Of a stretch of 64,000 nt of DNA, positions 43,347 through 54,454 are shown one piece after another (the first letter of the stretch is position 1; each line of letters begins with the position of its first letter). The notes beneath the pieces are model-generated. The model made no database searches. It had not been told where the DNA came from and was given only the letters and a program-made list of their open reading frames with translations. The DNA lies in assembly GCF_003970675.1 (NCBI RefSeq), contig NZ_CP034562.1, forward strand, positions 3,694,001 through 3,758,000. Reading direction: 5' to 3'. Both the position numbers and the translations under genes were made by a program. The DNA comes from Flammeovirga pectinis (GTDB lineage Bacteria; Bacteroidota; Bacteroidia; Cytophagales; Flammeovirgaceae).

Positions 43347-43424
43347 ACTTTAGGGGTGTTCGTTAAATCGAACTGAGAAATACCCTCTGAACCTGATGCG
43401 GTTAGTACCGACGAAGGGAAAAGT
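43347..43424 (+). promoter_or_regulatory. TPP riboswitch (THI element)
   Basis: The aptamer contains the conserved CTGAGA, ACCC, GAACCTGAT, GGTTAGTACC and CGAAGGGAA segments that bind thiamine pyrophosphate, closed by P1 ACTT/AAGT. It lies in the leader of thiS-thiC and should shut the operon down when TPP is plentiful. Downstream, GTTGTACA/TGTACAAC (43437-43456) forms a hairpin, and AACACCCT (43453-43460) could pair instead with AGGGGTGTT (43352-43360) in the aptamer, giving a possible switch. Confidence 0.95.
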
Positions 43425-43510
43425 CCATTTCTACCCGTTGTACAATTCTGTACAACACCCTCCTAAGGTTTATTGATTGTATTGATTTTTTTATTTTCAA
43501 AATTATTGAA

Positions 43511-43717
43511 ATGAACATCACTGTAAACAATAAGTCTATCACATTACCAAGTGCTTTTTCTTTAGCACAACTTCTTGACTATATGAACATTTCTATAGCT
43601 AGAGGCACTGTTGCCGTAGCTATTAACGATGAAATTATACCTCAAGAAAAATGGGATATTCACGCAATACTAGAAAACAACAACATTACAATTGTTGCTC
43701 CTGCACAAGGAGGATAA
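43511..43717 (+). CDS. thiS: Sulfur carrier protein ThiS
   Basis: The 68-residue ubiquitin-fold protein ends in QGG. The C-terminal Gly-Gly is adenylated by ThiF and turned into a thiocarboxylate that donates sulfur to ThiG in thiazole synthesis. It is the first gene after the riboswitch. A 187-base untranslated gap, with no clear gene, separates it from thiC. Confidence 0.95.
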   Translation: MNITVNNKSITLPSAFSLAQLLDYMNISIARGTVAVAINDEIIPQEKWDIHAILENNNITIVAPAQGG

Positions 43718-43871
43718 TTGATTTGTACATCTAATTTTTTCATAGACGAAATTATCAGGATATATTTTATACCTGCTTATTTCTACATTCCTATGTGCTA
43801 AAAATTAGTTGTCTAACATAAAAAAGCAATAATCACAAAATAAAATTTGTGGTTAAAAACTAATATTCTAA

Positions 43872-45749
<1,878 letters not shown>

Positions 45750-45753
45750 AATT

Positions 45754-46374
45754 ATGTTGATAGGAATAACAAAAGAAGATTTTTTTACTGATGAAGCACA
45801 GCTGATCTGTTTTTGGTTGGACAATGGTATTGACATTATCCACATCAGAAAGCCAAATGCAACAAAAGAAGAAATTTCTACTTTACTAAATGTTATTCCT
45901 ATCACTTACCATAAAAAAATCACCTTAAACCAACACTTTGATTTAACCTATCAATTTAATGTTGGAGGCATTCATTTTAAAGAGTCGATGCGACAAGCTA
46001 TTAAATTGAAAAATCTAGAGCAGTGGAAAAGTAAAGGACTCCGATTAAGTTCTTCTGTACATCAGATGGATGAAATCCCTCAAATTCTAACCGTATTTGA
46101 CTACTTGTTTTTAAGCCCCGTGTTTGATAGTACTTCCAAAAAGAATTATAAATCAAACACTATGCTTTTAGAAAGAATGAAAAAGGAAAGTTTTGAGTTA
46201 CATCAAATAGTGGCTTTGGGTGGAATAACCGATAAAACACTATTAGAATTGGATAGATCTTCTTTTAAAGGGGCTGCAATTTTAGGATATTTATGGGAGG
46301 CATCGTTGTCTAACATCAAATTAAAAGCAGAGAAACTACAAACATCATGGAAAACAATCGTCCTTTCGCCTTAA
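45754..46374 (+). CDS. Thiamine phosphate synthase-like protein (TenI type)
   Basis: The 206-residue TIM-barrel protein belongs to the ThiE/TenI superfamily (IIHIRKPNATKEEI, GGIHFKES, LSSSVHQMDEI, FLSPVFDSTSKK, VALGGIT). The diphosphate-binding and catalytic positions of true ThiE (the ND and H..Q..D pattern) are altered here. A second, canonical ThiE lies two genes on, so this one is more likely a TenI-like thiazole tautomerase that converts the ThiG product to its aromatic tautomer. It overlaps thiD by 28 bases. Confidence 0.8.
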   Translation: MLIGITKEDFFTDEAQLICFWLDNGIDIIHIRKPNATKEEISTLLNVIPITYHKKITLNQHFDLTYQFNVGGIHFKESMRQAIKLKNLEQWKSKGLRLSSSVHQMDEIPQILTVFDYLFLSPVFDSTSKKNYKSNTMLLERMKKESFELHQIVALGGITDKTLLELDRSSFKGAAILGYLWEASLSNIKLKAEKLQTSWKTIVLSP

Positions 46375-47114
46375 CATTAGCTGGTTTTGACCCTTCTGGG
46401 GGAGCTGGTGTACTTTCGGATATTAAAACTTTTGAAGCATTAGATGTTCAAAGTTTGGGTATTTGTACCGCACTAACCTATCAAACTGCTGATGAATTTA
46501 TAGGACTAAATTGGATAGGTGCAGATGTAGTTACTGCACAATTACTGCCTATTATTGAGAAATATCCTATCAGTGTACTAAAAATTGGTGTGATTGAAAA
46601 CTTTAAATTAATGTCTGATTGGATAGACTTAATAAAAGGATTCAACCCAATGTGTAAAGTAGTTTTAGATCCTGTTTTAAGTGCAAGTGCTGGGTATGAC
46701 TTTCATGATGAAAGTACTATCAAAGGGTTAGCTAGAGTGATTGAAAAAGTTGACATTATTACTCCTAATTGGAAAGAGATGCAACAATTATCATCAAGCG
46801 ATCCACTCGAAGAAGCAAAAAATATGAGTAAATCAACTCATGTTCTACTTAAAGGAGGGCATCATCCTACAGAAAAAGGAAATGACTTTTTGATATACAA
46901 AGGGCAAATCACTAAAATAATTGGTAGAACCATGAAAGTATTTGATAAACACGGTTCGGGCTGTGTTCTATCTTCTGCTATCGGGAGTTATCTAGCACAT
47001 GGTAAATCTATTGAGGAAGCCTGTAGGTTAGGCAAAAATTATATTGAAGATTACTTGGCAAGCGACCCGAGTAAATTAGGTCAGCATGTTTTTACATCAA
47101 ATAGCCATGATTAG
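46347..47114 (+). CDS. thiD: Hydroxymethylpyrimidine/phosphomethylpyrimidine kinase ThiD
   Basis: The 255-residue ribokinase-fold enzyme phosphorylates HMP and then HMP-P to HMP-PP. Motifs are AGFDPSGGAGVLSDIKTF at the N terminus, VLDPVLSASAGY, ITPNWKEM and the HGSGCVLSSAIGSYLA anion hole near the C terminus. It is embedded in the thi operon, and overlaps both neighbours. Confidence 0.95.
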   Translation: MENNRPFALTLAGFDPSGGAGVLSDIKTFEALDVQSLGICTALTYQTADEFIGLNWIGADVVTAQLLPIIEKYPISVLKIGVIENFKLMSDWIDLIKGFNPMCKVVLDPVLSASAGYDFHDESTIKGLARVIEKVDIITPNWKEMQQLSSSDPLEEAKNMSKSTHVLLKGGHHPTEKGNDFLIYKGQITKIIGRTMKVFDKHGSGCVLSSAIGSYLAHGKSIEEACRLGKNYIEDYLASDPSKLGQHVFTSNSHD

Positions 47115-47745
47115 TAAACTACATTATATCTCTACGGAGAAAAAAGATAAAAACCATTTACTTCACATTCAAGAAGCTTGTGAAGCAGGTTGCCGATGGA
47201 TTCAGCTAAGAGCTAAAAATATCGAAACAGAAGAGTATATCGCTTTAGCCAAAAAAGCCAAAGTTATAACAGATTTACATAATGCTATTCTTCTAATAAA
47301 TGACCGACCTGATGTTGCCAAAGCTGTAAATGCAGATGGTGTTCATGTTGGGAAAGAAGACATTTTACCTTCTGAAGCAAGAGCTATTCTTGGCGAAGGA
47401 AAAATTGTTGGAGGAACAGCAAATACAATCGAGGATATTCAGCGTTTGTATGATTTTGGCGTAGATTATATTGGTTTAGGACCTTTTCGTTTTACACAAA
47501 CAAAGAAAAAACTTAGTCCTATTTTGGGCTTAGAAGGTTATCAATCTTTGTTAGATGAATGTAAAAGTAGAGGAATTGATACGCCAATTATTGCAATTGG
47601 AGGCATTGAAACAAAAGATGTTGAAAGCATTCTAGCTACAGGAATTTATGGAGTTGCAGTATCTGGATTAATTGCCAATGCAGAACATCCTGGTAAAGTA
47701 GTTTCAGCATTAGAACAAGAACTTCAGCATCAAACTACAATTTAG
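47107..47745 (+). CDS. thiE: Thiamine-phosphate synthase ThiE
   Basis: The 212-residue TIM-barrel enzyme joins HMP-PP and thiazole phosphate to form thiamine phosphate. It has WIQLRAKN, ILLINDRPDVAKAVNADGVHVGKED, GGTANTIED, DYIGLGPFRFTQTKK and IAIGGI, all canonical. The start is taken at 47107 (MISKLHYIS), overlapping the thiD stop by 8 bases. A frame open from 47086 would add seven residues. Confidence 0.93.
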   Translation: MISKLHYISTEKKDKNHLLHIQEACEAGCRWIQLRAKNIETEEYIALAKKAKVITDLHNAILLINDRPDVAKAVNADGVHVGKEDILPSEARAILGEGKIVGGTANTIEDIQRLYDFGVDYIGLGPFRFTQTKKKLSPILGLEGYQSLLDECKSRGIDTPIIAIGGIETKDVESILATGIYGVAVSGLIANAEHPGKVVSALEQELQHQTTI

Positions 47746-47784
47746 CTTAAGGTTAGATTATTTAAAAAGAAAACGAAAATCCAA

Positions 47785-48558
47785 ATGGATCAATTAACAA
47801 TAGCAGATAAAACTTTTAACTCACGCCTTTTTACAGGTACTGGCAAATTTATGTCGAATGAGTTAATGGAGAATGCATTAGTAGCATCGGGATCAGAATT
47901 AGTAACTGTTGCACTAAAAAGAGTAGATATCGATAATCCTGAAGATGATGTATTGAAACATTTACACCATCCTCAGATTAATTTATTACCAAATACATCT
48001 GGAGCAAGAACTGCTAAAGAAGCTGTATTTGCCGCTCAATTAGCTAGAGAAGCTTTAGGAACAGACTGGGTAAAATTAGAAATTCATCCAGACCCTAAGT
48101 ATTTGATGCCAGACCCAATCGAAACTCTAAAAGCTGCAGAAGAAATGGTAAAACAAGGCTTTGTTGTATTACCTTATATACACGCAGACCCCGTTTTATG
48201 CAAACGTTTAGAAGAAGTAGGTTGTGCAGCCGTAATGCCTTTAGGTGCTCCTATTGGAAGTAATAAAGGATTAAGAACGTTAGATTTCTTAGAAATAATA
48301 GTAGAACAAAGTAATGTTCCTGTTGTTGTTGATGCCGGCATTGGAAGCCCATCTCATGCAGCACATGCAATGGAATTAGGTGCAGATGCTGTATTAGTAA
48401 ACACCGCGATTGCTGTTGCCGGAGACCCCGTTGCAATGGGAGAAGCATTTGGACAAGCTGTTGAAGCCGGAAGAAAAGCTTATTTAGCTCAGATTGCTCA
48501 ACCAAGAATTACTGCAGAAGCGAGTTCACCATTAACTGGTTTTTTAAATCAATTATAG
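47785..48558 (+). CDS. thiG: Thiazole synthase ThiG
   Basis: The 257-residue enzyme condenses dehydroglycine, deoxyxylulose-5-phosphate and ThiS-thiocarboxylate into the thiazole phosphate. Landmarks are [53 protein letters not shown] and [20 protein letters not shown]. It works as a complex with ThiH, whose gene begins two bases after its stop. Confidence 0.97.
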   Translation: MDQLTIADKTFNSRLFTGTGKFMSNELMENALVASGSELVTVALKRVDIDNPEDDVLKHLHHPQINLLPNTSGARTAKEAVFAAQLAREALGTDWVKLEIHPDPKYLMPDPIETLKAAEEMVKQGFVVLPYIHADPVLCKRLEEVGCAAVMPLGAPIGSNKGLRTLDFLEIIVEQSNVPVVVDAGIGSPSHAAHAMELGADAVLVNTAIAVAGDPVAMGEAFGQAVEAGRKAYLAQIAQPRITAEASSPLTGFLNQL

Positions 48559-48560
48559 AG

Positions 48561-49670
48561 ATGTATCAAGATTTATTTTATCAAAATAATTGGGACGATG
48601 TTAAAGCTAGTATCTATGCTAAAACTGCTCACGATGTAGAACGTGCTTTAGGTAAAGAACGAAGAAATTTAGAAGATTTCAAGGCTTTAATCTCTCCTGC
48701 AGCCGCTCCATATTTAGAGCAAATGGCACAGCTTAGTCATCAACTTACAAAAAAGAGATTTGGGAATACCATTCAGATGTATACACCAATGTATTTATCT
48801 AATGAGTGCCAGAATATATGTACTTATTGTGGTTTCTCTTTAGACAATAAAGTAAGAAGAAGAACACTTTCTGACAGTGAAATTGTACTTGAAGCCAAAG
48901 CTATAAAAGCAATGGGTTATGAACATATATTGTTGGTAACTGGTGAAGCAAATAAAACTGTGGGTGTAGAATACATCAAAAAAGCCATTAAATTGATGAA
49001 ACCGTACTTCTCTCATATCTCTATGGAAGTGCAACCAATGGACCAAGATGAATATGAATCTTTAATTGAGGCAGGGTTAAATACTGTACTCGTTTATCAA
49101 GAAACTTACCACAAAGAAGATTATAAAAAACATCACCCAAAGGGTAAAAAATCTAACTTTGATTACCGAGTTGACACTCCAGATAGATTAGGAAAAGCTG
49201 GAATTCATAAAATTGGTATTGGTGTTTTAATTGGCTTAGAAGACTGGAGAACAGATTCTTTCTTTACGGCACTTCATTTAGATTATTTAGAAAGAACGTA
49301 TTGGCAAACAAAATACTCTATCTCATTTCCTAGGTTACGTCCATTTTCTGGTGGTTTAGAACCTAAGGTAGAAATGAATGATAGAGAGTTAGTGCAGCTG
49401 ATCTGTGCCTATCGTCTTTATAATGAAGAAGTAGAATTATCACTTTCTACTAGAGAACATCCTATTTTTAGAGATAACATCATTAAATTGGGCATTACTT
49501 CGGCAAGTGCAGGTTCTAAAACTAATCCTGGAGGTTATGTAGTAGAACCAGAATCTTTGGAACAGTTTGAAATTTCTGATGAACGCTCAACAGAAGAGTT
49601 TACAGAAATGGTAAAACGCCAAGGCTATGAAGTAGTGTGGAAAGATTGGGATTTAGCACTCCAAGAGTGA
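48561..49670 (+). CDS. thiH: 2-iminoacetate synthase ThiH
   Basis: The 369-residue radical SAM enzyme cleaves tyrosine to dehydroglycine and p-cresol, supplying the glycine imine for ThiG. The cluster motif is C-x3-C-x2-C in NECQNICTYCGFS. YEHILLVTGEA, HISMEVQPM and ISFPRLRPFSG are typical. Having ThiH rather than ThiO means that the pathway uses tyrosine, not glycine plus oxygen. Confidence 0.96.
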   Translation: MYQDLFYQNNWDDVKASIYAKTAHDVERALGKERRNLEDFKALISPAAAPYLEQMAQLSHQLTKKRFGNTIQMYTPMYLSNECQNICTYCGFSLDNKVRRRTLSDSEIVLEAKAIKAMGYEHILLVTGEANKTVGVEYIKKAIKLMKPYFSHISMEVQPMDQDEYESLIEAGLNTVLVYQETYHKEDYKKHHPKGKKSNFDYRVDTPDRLGKAGIHKIGIGVLIGLEDWRTDSFFTALHLDYLERTYWQTKYSISFPRLRPFSGGLEPKVEMNDRELVQLICAYRLYNEEVELSLSTREHPIFRDNIIKLGITSASAGSKTNPGGYVVEPESLEQFEISDERSTEEFTEMVKRQGYEVVWKDWDLALQE

Positions 49671-49702
49671 TAAAATAAAGCGAGACGAGAAGAGTTATCA
49701 TT

Positions 49703-50776
49703 ATGCTGACAAAAGAAGAATATAAACGATACGACAGACATATTAGATTAAATGAAGTTGGTGTTGTAGGACAAGAAAAATTAAAAGCTGCTACTGTTCT
49801 AGTAATTGGAGCTGGTGGTTTAGGCTGTCCTGTTTTACAATATCTTGCAGCTGCTGGTATTGGACACCTTATTATTGTAGATCATGATGTTGTTTCTATT
49901 TCTAATCTTCAACGTCAAGTATTGTTTTCAACAAATGATGTTGGTAAGTCAAAAGCAGAAGTTATTAAAGATCGACTGTTTGCACTAAACCCTCATTGTA
50001 AAATTACTACAGTTCTTTCTAGATTTGATAAAGAAAATGCTTTAAAACTAGTAGCTAAAGTAGATGTAGTAGTTGATGGAACCGATAACTTTTCATCAAG
50101 ATATTTAATAAACGATGCTTGTGTAATTGAAGATAAACCATTGGTTTCTGCCTCAATTCAACGTTTTGATGGACAATTATCTGTTTTTAATTATCAAGAA
50201 GGTCCTACCTATAGATGTATTTTTCCAAACCCTCCATCAGCAGAAGAAGCTCCTAATTGCAATGAAATTGGGGTTGTTGGTGCAATGGTTGGAATTATGG
50301 GAACCATGCAAGCTACCGAAGTTATAAAAATAATTACAGGTGTTGGTAAAGTGTTAAGTGGAGAACTTTTGTTGATAAGTGGTATGGATATGAGTTTTCA
50401 GAAATTAAAATTCAAGAAAAATCAAAAAGTTGCCAACATATCAACATTAGGTGAGTATAACTTCGATTTTTGTGAAATCCCCAATCAAGAAGTTGAAATA
50501 GACTTTAAAACAGTCGAAGAACTTTTATCCTCAGATAAATCAGTTACTTTAATTGATGTACGTGAAGAATACGAAAGAGAAATTGATGATATAGGAGGTA
50601 TCAATATACCGTTAGCCGAATTGGAAGAACGTATTAATGAAATTCCATCATCCGAAAAAATAATTTTTTACTGTCAATCTGGTAAAAGAAGCCTTAAAGC
50701 TATAGAGTTATATCAATCTTTAAATAAAAGGGATGTTAAATTATATAGTCTAAAGGGAGGAATGGAGTTAATTTAA
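49703..50776 (+). CDS. thiF: ThiF/MoeB-type adenylyltransferase with C-terminal rhodanese domain
   Basis: The 357-residue protein adenylates the C terminus of ThiS. The E1-like domain (1-245) has GAGGLGCPVLQYL, the DxxxxSNLQRQ segment and VVDGTDNFSSRY. The usual zinc cysteines are missing: the first CxxC is TYRC (169-172) and the second pair is absent. The rhodanese domain (about 265-357) has an active-site Cys in FYCQSGKRS and may supply persulfide sulfur, as in other ThiF-rhodanese fusions. It is the last gene of the thi operon. Confidence 0.9.
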   Translation: MLTKEEYKRYDRHIRLNEVGVVGQEKLKAATVLVIGAGGLGCPVLQYLAAAGIGHLIIVDHDVVSISNLQRQVLFSTNDVGKSKAEVIKDRLFALNPHCKITTVLSRFDKENALKLVAKVDVVVDGTDNFSSRYLINDACVIEDKPLVSASIQRFDGQLSVFNYQEGPTYRCIFPNPPSAEEAPNCNEIGVVGAMVGIMGTMQATEVIKIITGVGKVLSGELLLISGMDMSFQKLKFKKNQKVANISTLGEYNFDFCEIPNQEVEIDFKTVEELLSSDKSVTLIDVREEYEREIDDIGGINIPLAELEERINEIPSSEKIIFYCQSGKRSLKAIELYQSLNKRDVKLYSLKGGMELI

Positions 50777-50819
50777 TGTGAAACTGATATCTTTACATTC
50801 TATTTAATGTAAAAATATT

Positions 50820-51686
50820 ATGAAGGTCTCTGGATTCAGTTTCATTAGAAACGCAATAAAATACGATTACCCTGTTGTAGAAGCAATACGGTCAATTCTT
50901 CCTCTTTGTGATGAAGTTGTAGTCGCTGTAGGTAATTCTGATGATGACACCCTAAATTTAATCCAGAATATCGATCCTAAAATAAGAATTGTTGAAACTG
51001 TTTGGGATGATAAGCTAAGAGAAGGCGGAAAAGTATTAGCTATTGAAACAAATAAAGCGTTTGAAGCAGTTTCTAAGAATACTGATTGGTGTTTCTATAT
51101 TCAAGGTGATGAAGCCCTTCATGAAGATTATATTCCTATTGTAAAAAAAGCAATGGAAGAATATAAAGATCAAGATAATGTAGATGGATTATTATTTAAC
51201 TACAAACACTTTTACGGATCATTTGATTATATAGGAGCTTCAACTCAATGGTATAGAAGAGAAATAAGAGTAATAAAGAATAACCCTTCTATCTATTCAT
51301 ATAAAGATGCACAAGGTTTCAGAAAAAATGATAATCAAAAACTAAATGTTAAACATATTGATGCTTATATCTATCATTATGGGTGGGTTCGTCCTCCCAA
51401 AAAAATGATGAGTAAACAACAAAATTTTGGCAGTTTATATAATGGAGGAAATAAAAATACTGTAAGTAACTTAGAATTTGATTACTCTAATATTGATGCA
51501 TTAGATCTATTTACCGGTAGCCATCCAAAAGTAATGCATGAAAGAATTGCATCAACAAACTGGAAATTTGATAAAGATATTAGTAAGAAAAATTACGCTC
51601 CTAAGGAAATTTTTAAGCAAACTATAAAAAAATTAACTGGTGGTTATATTATCGGTGAATATAAAAATTATAAAATCGTTAAATAG
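50820..51686 (+). CDS. Glycosyltransferase family 2 protein
   Basis: The 288-residue GT-A-type protein has FSFIRNAIKYDYPVVEAI at the N terminus, LCDEVVVAVGNSDDDT and WCFYIQGDEALHEDY (a DxD-like acidic site), as in bacterial GT2 sugar transferases. The acceptor is unknown. It begins the + strand polysaccharide block and has no signal peptide, so it acts in the cytoplasm. Confidence 0.82.
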   Translation: MKVSGFSFIRNAIKYDYPVVEAIRSILPLCDEVVVAVGNSDDDTLNLIQNIDPKIRIVETVWDDKLREGGKVLAIETNKAFEAVSKNTDWCFYIQGDEALHEDYIPIVKKAMEEYKDQDNVDGLLFNYKHFYGSFDYIGASTQWYRREIRVIKNNPSIYSYKDAQGFRKNDNQKLNVKHIDAYIYHYGWVRPPKKMMSKQQNFGSLYNGGNKNTVSNLEFDYSNIDALDLFTGSHPKVMHERIASTNWKFDKDISKKNYAPKEIFKQTIKKLTGGYIIGEYKNYKIVK

Positions 51687-51743
51687 CCTCATTTTAAATT
51701 AGATTCTGCAGATTTATCAATGTTAATCTTTTAACTTTGTACA

Positions 51744-52478
51744 GTGAAAGAAAATCTAGTAATAACTCCCACATATAACGAGATCGAGAATGTCGAATTA
51801 ATTATTCGAGCAGTAATGAATCTCGACACAAAATTTGATATGCTTATTGTTGACGATGGCTCTCCTGATGGAACAGGAGCCAAAGTTAAAGAGCTCATAG
51901 AAGAATTCCCAGATCGTTTATTTCTCGAGGAAAGAGAAGGTAAAAATGGTTTAGGTACAGCATATTTACATGGCTTTAGATGGGCTATTGATAGAGATTA
52001 TCAGTTTGTATATGAAATGGATGCTGATTTTTCACATAACCCTAATGATTTAGAAAAACTTTACAAAGCATGTAAAGAAGAGGGTAATGACATGGCTATT
52101 GGTTCTAGATATAAATCTGGAGTTAATGTTGTTAATTGGCCAATGGGTAGAGTTCTTATGTCTTACTTTGCAAGTAAGTATGTCCAATTTATTACTGGAT
52201 TACCGATAAAAGATACTACTGCCGGTTTTAAATGTTATACTAATAAAGTATTGCAAACTATACTGAATAAAGATAAAATTCATTTTGTTGGCTATGCCTT
52301 TCAAATCGAAATGAAATTTAAAACTTGGATGTATGGTTATAAGATAAAGGAAGTTCCTATTGTTTTTACAGACAGAACAAGAGGAACATCAAAAATGTCT
52401 TCTAGTATATTTAAAGAAGCATTTTTTGGAGTGATATCCTTAAAGATTAGAAGTTATTTTAGAAAATTTGAGAGGTAG
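51744..52478 (+). CDS. Polyprenol-phosphate mannosyltransferase (DPM1-like, GTG start)
   Basis: The 244-residue GT2 enzyme moves mannose or a related sugar from its nucleotide form to a polyprenol phosphate. It has ITPTYNEIENVE, LIVDDGSPDGTG, EMDADFSHNP and AIGSRY with the C-terminal PIVFTDRTRGTSKMS block, all typical of DPM1-type synthases without the membrane tail. The GTG start sits 5 bases after a TAACTTTG box (51732-51739), so a leaderless transcript is possible. Confidence 0.9.
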   Translation: MKENLVITPTYNEIENVELIIRAVMNLDTKFDMLIVDDGSPDGTGAKVKELIEEFPDRLFLEEREGKNGLGTAYLHGFRWAIDRDYQFVYEMDADFSHNPNDLEKLYKACKEEGNDMAIGSRYKSGVNVVNWPMGRVLMSYFASKYVQFITGLPIKDTTAGFKCYTNKVLQTILNKDKIHFVGYAFQIEMKFKTWMYGYKIKEVPIVFTDRTRGTSKMSSSIFKEAFFGVISLKIRSYFRKFER

Positions 52479-52513
52479 TCTATTATAACGATCTAAATAT
52501 TAAAAAAGTAACG

Positions 52514-53626
52514 ATGAAAAAAAAATATGACTACTTAATAGTTGGTTCAGGACTATTTGGAAATGTCTTTGCTCACCAAATGAATAAAAATGGTTTTAAA
52601 TGTCTAGTGATAGACAAAAGAAATCATCTCGGTGGAAATATTTACAGTGAGAAAACAGAAGGTATTAATGTACATAAATATGGTCCTCATATTTTCCATA
52701 CAAATGATAAAAGTATATGGGATTTCGTCAATCAATTTGTAGAATTCAATCATTTTAGATACTCTCCGTTAGCTAATTATAAAGGTGAATTATATAACTT
52801 ACCTTTTAATATGCATACATTTCATCAATTTTGGAATGTAAAAACACCCCAAGAAGCTAAAGCTAAAATTAAAGATCAAATTAAAGATCTCAATATTATA
52901 AAACCAAAAAATTTGGAAGAACAGGCTTTATCATTAGTTGGTAAAGATATATATGAAAAGTTAATTAAAGGCTATACTGAAAAGCAATGGGGTAGAGATG
53001 CAAAAGGGCTTCCTTCTTTTATTATAAAAAGGCTTCCCGTAAGATATACATATGATAATAACTACTTTAATGATAAATATCAAGGCATACCAATTGGTGG
53101 ATATAATAAACTAACTGAAGGTTTACTTGAGAATATTGATACACAATTGAATGTAGATTATTTTCAAAATAAAGAACACTTTAATGAGCTTGCTTCAAAA
53201 GTTGTTTACACAGGAAAAATTGATGAATTCTTCAATTATAAATTAGGCTACCTCAACTATAGAAGTTTACGATTTGAATCTGAAACTTTAGAGCAAGAAA
53301 ATTACCAAGGAATTGCTGCTATAAATTATACAGAAAGAAACGTTCCTTATACTAGGATTATTGAACATAAGCATTTTGAATATGGTCAAGGTCCTAAAAC
53401 TATAATTACAAAAGAATTCCCTCAAGAATGGGATAAAAATAAAGAGCCCTATTATCCTATCAATGACGACAAAAATATAAGTTTATATAAAAAGTATAAA
53501 GACTTAGCTGATCAAGAAGAACAGATTATTTTTGGAGGACGATTGGCTGAATATAAGTACTATGATATGCATCAAGTAATCGCTTCTGCTTTAAAAAAGA
53601 GTAATGATATTTTGAATAATCAATAG
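52514..53626 (+). CDS. glf: UDP-galactopyranose mutase
   Basis: The 370-residue flavoenzyme interconverts UDP-galactopyranose and UDP-galactofuranose. It has the FAD-binding LIVGSGLFGNVFAHQM, RNHLGGNIYSE, KYGPHIFHTND, GYTEKQWGRD and GGRLAEYKYYDMHQVI. Its presence implies galactofuranose residues in the local surface glycan. Confidence 0.97.
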   Translation: MKKKYDYLIVGSGLFGNVFAHQMNKNGFKCLVIDKRNHLGGNIYSEKTEGINVHKYGPHIFHTNDKSIWDFVNQFVEFNHFRYSPLANYKGELYNLPFNMHTFHQFWNVKTPQEAKAKIKDQIKDLNIIKPKNLEEQALSLVGKDIYEKLIKGYTEKQWGRDAKGLPSFIIKRLPVRYTYDNNYFNDKYQGIPIGGYNKLTEGLLENIDTQLNVDYFQNKEHFNELASKVVYTGKIDEFFNYKLGYLNYRSLRFESETLEQENYQGIAAINYTERNVPYTRIIEHKHFEYGQGPKTIITKEFPQEWDKNKEPYYPINDDKNISLYKKYKDLADQEEQIIFGGRLAEYKYYDMHQVIASALKKSNDILNNQ

Positions 53627-53680
53627 TTGATTTTAGGTCTAATTTAGATAGAAATTCAATAAAAATTTAATACTTCAAAT

Positions 53681-54442
53681 ATGATATTTACAGTACACCA
53701 TAAAGAGTTTCCATATATCAAAAATAAATTATATCAACCTATTCAAGTAGGTGCTGAAAATACAAAAATACAACTAAATTTTTTAAAAGATAACACAGGA
53801 AATAATATTTCAAGTAGGAATAATACCTTTGCAGAATTAACAGCTCTCTATTGGATTTGGAAAAATTATGACCTAGACAGTTTAGATTTCATTGGCCTTT
53901 CACATTATAGACGTTTTTTTGATTTTAGTTACAAAAAATTATTTGTAAAAAAATCTAGAAAAGAAGAAAATATTAAAATTCTAACTTCTCTTTGTAATGA
54001 TAAATATTATGATAGAATAAAAAAAGCTCTCACTAAAAATGATATTCTTATAACAAAGCATGATAAATGGAAAGAGTTTTCAATACACGAACAATATATA
54101 GATTGGCACATAAGTGATGACTGGGATAAAATGGTAGAAGTTATTAAAAAACTATACCCAGAATATAAACAGAGTATACAAGAAGCTTGGTATACTGTGC
54201 CTTGTAATGTACACCTTTATAATATGTTTATCATGAAGATTGAGGATTATAAATCCTATATGGAATGGCTATTTACAATTCTCTTTGAATTAGAAAATAA
54301 AATAAATCTGGCAGACAAACAACATCAAGAAGACCCCTATCAAACAAGAGTTTTTGGCTTTTTATCTGAAAGGCTTCTCAATTTATACATATACCATCAA
54401 AAGTTCTCAAAAAAGGAATTTCAAAATATTTTAATTTCTTAA
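53681..54442 (+). CDS. DUF4422-family glycosyltransferase-like protein
   Basis: The 253-residue protein shows the DUF4422 signature: NTFAELTALYWIWKN, IGLSHYRRFF and WYTVPCNVHLYNMFIM. DUF4422 proteins are found in capsule and O-antigen clusters next to glf and are thought to be glycosyltransferases, possibly galactofuranosyltransferases. That role is inferred from context. It is directly downstream of glf. Confidence 0.85.
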   Translation: MIFTVHHKEFPYIKNKLYQPIQVGAENTKIQLNFLKDNTGNNISSRNNTFAELTALYWIWKNYDLDSLDFIGLSHYRRFFDFSYKKLFVKKSRKEENIKILTSLCNDKYYDRIKKALTKNDILITKHDKWKEFSIHEQYIDWHISDDWDKMVEVIKKLYPEYKQSIQEAWYTVPCNVHLYNMFIMKIEDYKSYMEWLFTILFELENKINLADKQHQEDPYQTRVFGFLSERLLNLYIYHQKFSKKEFQNILIS

Positions 54443-54454
54443 TAAAAATACAAG

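Noticed and set aside
50127-50327. 66-codon frame on the + strand within thiF
   Set aside because: Shadow in another frame of the conserved ThiF coding region.
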